From Psychrobacillus sp044762855 (GTDB lineage: Bacteria > Bacillota > Bacilli > Bacillales_A > Planococcaceae): a DNA stretch of 64,000 nucleotides. How positions within the stretch are numbered: the first letter of the stretch is position 1; every line of letters starts with the position of its first letter. Positions 61,178-64,000 of the stretch are shown one piece after another. Location: positions 1 to 64,000 of the forward strand of contig NZ_JBIWFB010000005.1 in assembly GCF_044762855.1 (NCBI RefSeq), given 5' to 3'. Both the position numbers and the translations under genes were made by a program. The notes under the pieces are model-generated. The model was not told where the DNA came from. It saw only the letters and a program-made list of their open reading frames with translations, and did not search any database.

Positions 61178-62284
61178 ATGATTTTTCTTTTAACAACAAT
61201 TAGCGAAGCACTTGTATATACGTGCTTCGCCTTGTTAATGGGAAGTTATATTTTTTCGTTATTTCCATCTGATTTAAAACCTAAAATAGTCGTCTCACGA
61301 AAAGTAAAACTGCTTGCAGTTGCTGGGATTGCCATTTTTTCATTTTCCCCGTTACTAAGTCTAGTCACTTTTTTATATGAAGATTACGGTTTGTGGCAAA
61401 CGCTAAAATCTATTGTTTTCACGTTTGAAGTAGGGAAGTCATGGTTATTTTTAGCTATCTTTTCGATCGTTTTAGGATTGTACATTTTCTTCTTTGACAA
61501 GAAAACGGCTTCTGTTTATTCTGTTATTGCAATTATATTGATCTTTGTCTTAATAGCAATCCTTGGACTGGCTGGTCATGCAAGCTCGATTTCTCCAGTG
61601 AAGGGTTTTATTACTCATTTCACTCATTTTGCATCAGTCGTTGTTTGGGTCGGCATATTACTGATTGTCAGTTGGTTTTCACGAAATACGGAAAACTGGG
61701 TTAACTTTTTAAAGTGGTTTCATGTCATGGCCTTGTATTGTTTTGCTATTGTGATCATTACAGGACTATCGCTCATGAATCTATCGATGGAGTGGAGTGC
61801 TTATGCAGATTCCTGGATGCTTTCTTACGGTCAAAGCTTGTTAATCAAACATTTACTCATTATTCCTTTAATCGGATATGCATTCATTAATGGAATTGTG
61901 ATGAAGCGTAAACTACAAAAAGAGGACCATTTTGATCCAAGACCTTGGACAAAAATTGAATTTTTTATCATCTTGCTCATTTTTGTAGCAACAGGAGCAT
62001 TAAGTCAGCAATCTCCACCAAGTAATTTAGCGCAAATATTGAGTTCTGAAGGGATTTCTCCTTTATTTGCATTATTCTATGACGGAACCATTCAACCTAG
62101 CTTAAACGTTCAATTTTTGCCTAAATTAGATAGTATATTACTAGGTACTGTATCTATTTGCTTTTTTGCGGTAAGTATTTTATCTTTTTTCAAAAAAATG
62201 TCGCCCATATTTTCTTTTATAATGAGTGTTTTGGTCGTTATTTCCGCATATTTAGCATTATTGTTTAGTGTGCAAGTTGTATAA
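61178..62284 (+). CDS. CopD-family copper transport membrane protein
   Basis: A 368-residue protein with about nine membrane helices, of the CopD family. Histidines that could pass copper are in GLAGHASS (near 129), HFTHFASVVVWVG (near 147) and LKWFHVMALYC (near 190), matching family positions. It would take copper from CopC and move it into the cytoplasm. The start codon directly follows the CopC stop, so translation is coupled. The Sco protein at 25.4 kb points to the same copper/oxidase economy. A terminator follows. Confidence 0.88.
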   Translation: MIFLLTTISEALVYTCFALLMGSYIFSLFPSDLKPKIVVSRKVKLLAVAGIAIFSFSPLLSLVTFLYEDYGLWQTLKSIVFTFEVGKSWLFLAIFSIVLGLYIFFFDKKTASVYSVIAIILIFVLIAILGLAGHASSISPVKGFITHFTHFASVVVWVGILLIVSWFSRNTENWVNFLKWFHVMALYCFAIVIITGLSLMNLSMEWSAYADSWMLSYGQSLLIKHLLIIPLIGYAFINGIVMKRKLQKEDHFDPRPWTKIEFFIILLIFVATGALSQQSPPSNLAQILSSEGISPLFALFYDGTIQPSLNVQFLPKLDSILLGTVSICFFAVSILSFFKKMSPIFSFIMSVLVVISAYLALLFSVQVV

Positions 62285-62491
62285 ACAAATATAAAAAGCA
62301 TCTCCATTGGGGTATAGACCTTGTTGGAAATGCTTTTTATATTTGTTTTCACTTCGTTGTAATTTTTCCTTTTTGGTTTTGGTCATTCTTACATGTGTAC
62401 TAAAGTCGATATCGTTACGTAATTTCGTCACATCTTTACCTGTGTTGCGTAGTAGATGCGATCTTTTTCGTTTGGCAGCTGATTTTGCCAT
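62258..62491 (-). CDS. Small basic conserved protein, unknown
   Basis: A 77-residue, strongly basic protein (MAKSAAKRKRSHLLRNTGKD, then DFSTHVRMTKTKKEKLQRSENKYKKHF). Short proteins starting MAKSAAKR with the HVRMTKTK motif recur in Bacillaceae as conserved hypotheticals. GAGGAGTGAT lies directly before ATG 62491. The C-terminal end crosses the terminator of the convergent copD gene and overlaps copD by 27 nt, so the last residues may vary between strains. Nucleic-acid binding would fit the charge, but it is not shown. Confidence 0.65.
   Translation of the reverse strand: MAKSAAKRKRSHLLRNTGKDVTKLRNDIDFSTHVRMTKTKKEKLQRSENKYKKHFQQGLYPNGDAFYICLYNLHTKQ
62290..62340. terminator. Terminator after the CopD gene
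   Basis: ATAAAAAGCATCTCC pairs with GGAAATGCTTTTTAT (one mismatch) around a loop of about 20 nt. The element is a near copy of the terminator after parC. Confidence 0.75.
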
Positions 62492-62931
62492 ATAAATCAC
62501 TCCTCATCCAATTAGTTGGTTCAAGGGATAGAATATATTAAATCTAAGTAAAAGACAAGTAGGAATTGATGGTATAATTTTCTGACAATTAAAGAGGGAT
62601 AGCTTAATAATCAAAAGGAATAAGCAATGACGCAGTTAACAATTTTGCTAATAAAAATAATAAAGTTGAAGTAATGATCTACAAATTGTAGGAATGAAAA
62701 GAAAAGTTATTGGAAACCAATAAAAAGAGCTACTAACGATGTATTAATGTTGTGCCATTAATTTAGAGTTCATAAATTTTTTGCTGTTATTTAAACAAAT
62801 AATATAAAACATAAATCTAGTATTAAACTGTAATTTTTCTCAAATATCTCACTGTTTCAAGTATACTTTTTCATTGAAATACAACTCCAACTAATATATA
62901 TTATGGCCACGGCGTTCTTTGAAATATAAAA
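62492..62931. other. AT-rich gap without recognised gene
   Basis: About 440 bp of very AT-rich DNA. It should include the promoter of the small basic protein gene. A 15-codon frame at about 62627 behind AAAAGGA is too short to accept. No RNA gene or strong hairpin was found. The composition shift marks the start of the homing-endonuclease region. Confidence 0.5.
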
Positions 62932-63315
62932 TCACTCAACCTCTCTTTCTGTTCTATAACGATAATTAGCGTTTTTACTATCAGTAACCTGGATAAATTG
63001 AACACTATATTCTATGACGTCATTAATAAATAAACGGTGCTGCTTTGCCAACTTTTTCACTTCTTCTAGCAAATCATGATCATAGGTAGTTTTGTATTGC
63101 ACACGATCTTTAGGTCTATTTTCTTTATTAAATACAATAGCTTCTTCCAATAATACTTGTTTTAAACCACTTTCTAGTAAATAATTTAGATGTGTATTAT
63201 TGGCATCGGCCATTTTTTTTAATGAATCTAATATTTGTTTACTAATATTCGTTCGAAATTCTACTCTTGATTCATCTTTCGACTGTATTAATCTTCCATC
63301 AACTAATTTCCACAT
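62932..63315 (-). CDS. Duplicated ribbon-helix-helix-like protein
   Basis: A 127-residue protein with two similar halves: RVEFRTNISKQILDSLKKMADANNTHLNYLLESGL (about 17-51) and RVQYKTTYDHDLLEEVKKLAKQHRLFINDVIEYSV (about 71-105). Each has the strand-helix-helix outline of Arc/MetJ-type DNA-binding domains, so one chain could act as a dimer. Similar proteins are sometimes labelled rRNA methyltransferase in databases, but no methyltransferase motif is seen. GGAG lies ten nt before ATG, and the gene overlaps the upstream homing endonuclease gene by 17 nt, so the two are co-expressed. Confidence 0.7.
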   Translation of the reverse strand: MWKLVDGRLIQSKDESRVEFRTNISKQILDSLKKMADANNTHLNYLLESGLKQVLLEEAIVFNKENRPKDRVQYKTTYDHDLLEEVKKLAKQHRLFINDVIEYSVQFIQVTDSKNANYRYRTEREVE

Positions 63316-64000
63316 AATAAATCGTCTCCTTCTCTTTAATCCTTTGGGATAATCTTTCTTTTTTTAGATAATTATAGTTATCGGTTGCATGTTCATAAAT
63401 AATTTTTGCGAGTTTTGGGAGATCATTTTTTCCTTTCACCCATACACGATATATTTTTCTTCCTTTTGTGCTGTATTCCGTTGTTATTTCGGTTCTTAAA
63501 TCCCAAGATTTGTAGACAGACAAAAGACCTTTAGCAAAATCTTCACTTCCCGTAGTTACATTCATTACATAACCTCTGTCTTGTACCCACCCGTCTCCAT
63601 CAATAACACCTCGTACGAAGGAAGCTAAATATTCAGCTGGTACATTTGGGAAAGGAACTGTTAATGATTTAGTTGGAGTTATTCCTAGTATAGCAAGATC
63701 TTCTTTCATGATCTTGGAATTAACTATTAAAGTTGGGGTCTTTTTAGTTTTTCCATATGGGGCTAAAACGTAATCGGCTTCTAAATAGGTTGCTATTACT
63801 TGCAATATTCGCTCGTCTTTTTGGGAGAAGTTTATTGTATGGGTATCTTTATTTATATGGCCATCCGTTACTAACAAACCTAAAACCCAAGCCATTTCAT
63901 GCGACCAAACTTTGAAAAAATGTTCATTTACTTTATGTTTTCTTGGCCTACCTGAATAGCGATGTCTATTAGTAGGTATATTGTGTTTATGTATGACATT
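63299..64000 (-). CDS. LAGLIDADG homing endonuclease, partial (5' end outside window)
   Basis: The open frame continues upstream past the ATG at 63895 to the window edge, giving at least 233 codons. The part visible has two LAGLIDADG-type motifs: MAWVLGLLVTDGHI and LASFVRGVIDGDGWV, each ending in the catalytic Asp, as in single-chain enzymes that cut long DNA sites. Before the first lies a basic segment (RHRYSGRPRKHKVNEHFF) like the HTH-to-catalytic linker of free-standing bacillar homologues. The frame is not inside an intron or intein as far as can be seen. It is followed, with 17-nt overlap, by the ribbon-helix-helix-like gene. Confidence 0.85.
   Translation of the reverse strand, partial: NVIHKHNIPTNRHRYSGRPRKHKVNEHFFKVWSHEMAWVLGLLVTDGHINKDTHTINFSQKDERILQVIATYLEADYVLAPYGKTKKTPTLIVNSKIMKEDLAILGITPTKSLTVPFPNVPAEYLASFVRGVIDGDGWVQDRGYVMNVTTGSEDFAKGLLSVYKSWDLRTEITTEYSTKGRKIYRVWVKGKNDLPKLAKIIYEHATDNYNYLKKERLSQRIKEKETIYYVEIS

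Noticed and set aside
62627..62674. 15-codon frame behind AAAAGGA
   Set aside because: Too short, of very low complexity (Ile, Leu, Lys) and without promoter or terminator.
1..64000. tRNA, rRNA, prophage or integrated plasmid
   Set aside because: No cloverleaf, rRNA stretch, integrase, phage structural gene or replication gene was seen.

Overview
This is a low-GC, gene-dense stretch of a chromosome from a spore-forming member of the Bacillales, most likely the Psychrobacillus/Lysinibacillus side (Planococcaceae/Caryophanaceae). The evidence is gene content and order. The order ccdA-yneI-yneJ-yneK, then aconitase, then yneP-yneQ / yneR-plsY, then parE-parC is the Bacillus subtilis citB-parC neighbourhood with extra modules inserted. 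Two exosporium-type surface proteins point to a spore former. Strong AGGAGG ribosome-binding sites and frequent TTG/GTG starts are also typical. No rRNA, tRNA or CRISPR array was seen.

Layout. 1-2.7 kb: an oxalate-decarboxylase-family bicupin, a DUF2809 membrane protein, a decayed toxin remnant and a secreted-protein gene broken by one stop codon. 2.7-4.8 kb: an XRE regulator with two paralogous membrane proteins, then two small enzyme-like genes. 4.8-7.2 kb: an arsenic island (MarR-type regulator, arsB, arsC) with palindromic operators. 7.3-7.65 kb: a holin-like type I toxin with a convergent antisense RNA. 8.1-11.7 kb: a hydrolase, a citR/citA-like divergent pair and DUF3885. 11.9-17.3 kb: a TetR-controlled acyl-CoA cluster (ACAD10/11-like dehydrogenase, APH-like kinase, crotonase, acyl-CoA ligase) that looks like 4-hydroxy-acid catabolism split into separate genes. 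18.0-18.6 kb: gene-free DNA with two arrays of 21-bp-phased repeats around a palindrome. 18.7-22.2 kb: an asymmetric heterodimeric ABC exporter. 22.3-24.5 kb: ccdA, CheY-like yneI, ccdC, yneK. 24.6-30.4 kb: small conserved genes (DUF1659/DUF2922/YvrJ), Sco, MscL, lytic transglycosylase, GlsB-like, PncA, a 35-residue membrane peptide, YfkAB and DinB-like. 30.5-33.2 kb: aconitase. 33.3-34.6 kb: two inverted copies of a structured repeat flank two genes. 34.7-47.0 kb: a MalT/SARP-type activator followed by a nine-gene operon (LivJGFHM-type ABC importer, KASIII-like enzyme, hydrolase, SDR, CoA ligase) with a cre-like site. This is the best candidate for an undescribed pathway. 47.0-48.7 kb: yneP, yneQ, yneR, plsY. 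48.9-53.8 kb: a complete dctP/dctB/dctS/dctR C4-dicarboxylate module with a cre-like site. 54.1-58.5 kb: topoisomerase IV. 58.8-60.4 kb: two exosporium-type proteins with duplicated leaders. 60.6-62.3 kb: CopC and CopD. 62.9-64.0 kb: a duplicated ribbon-helix-helix-like protein and a LAGLIDADG homing endonuclease that runs off the window.

How it fits together: much of the window handles organic acids. Dct imports C4-dicarboxylates, CitA and aconitase feed the TCA cycle, and two CoA-ligase clusters would deliver acyl-CoAs to it. Cre-like sites suggest that carbon catabolite control reaches at least the dct and liv-type modules. Functions are assigned by reading motifs and gene order only; no database search was run.
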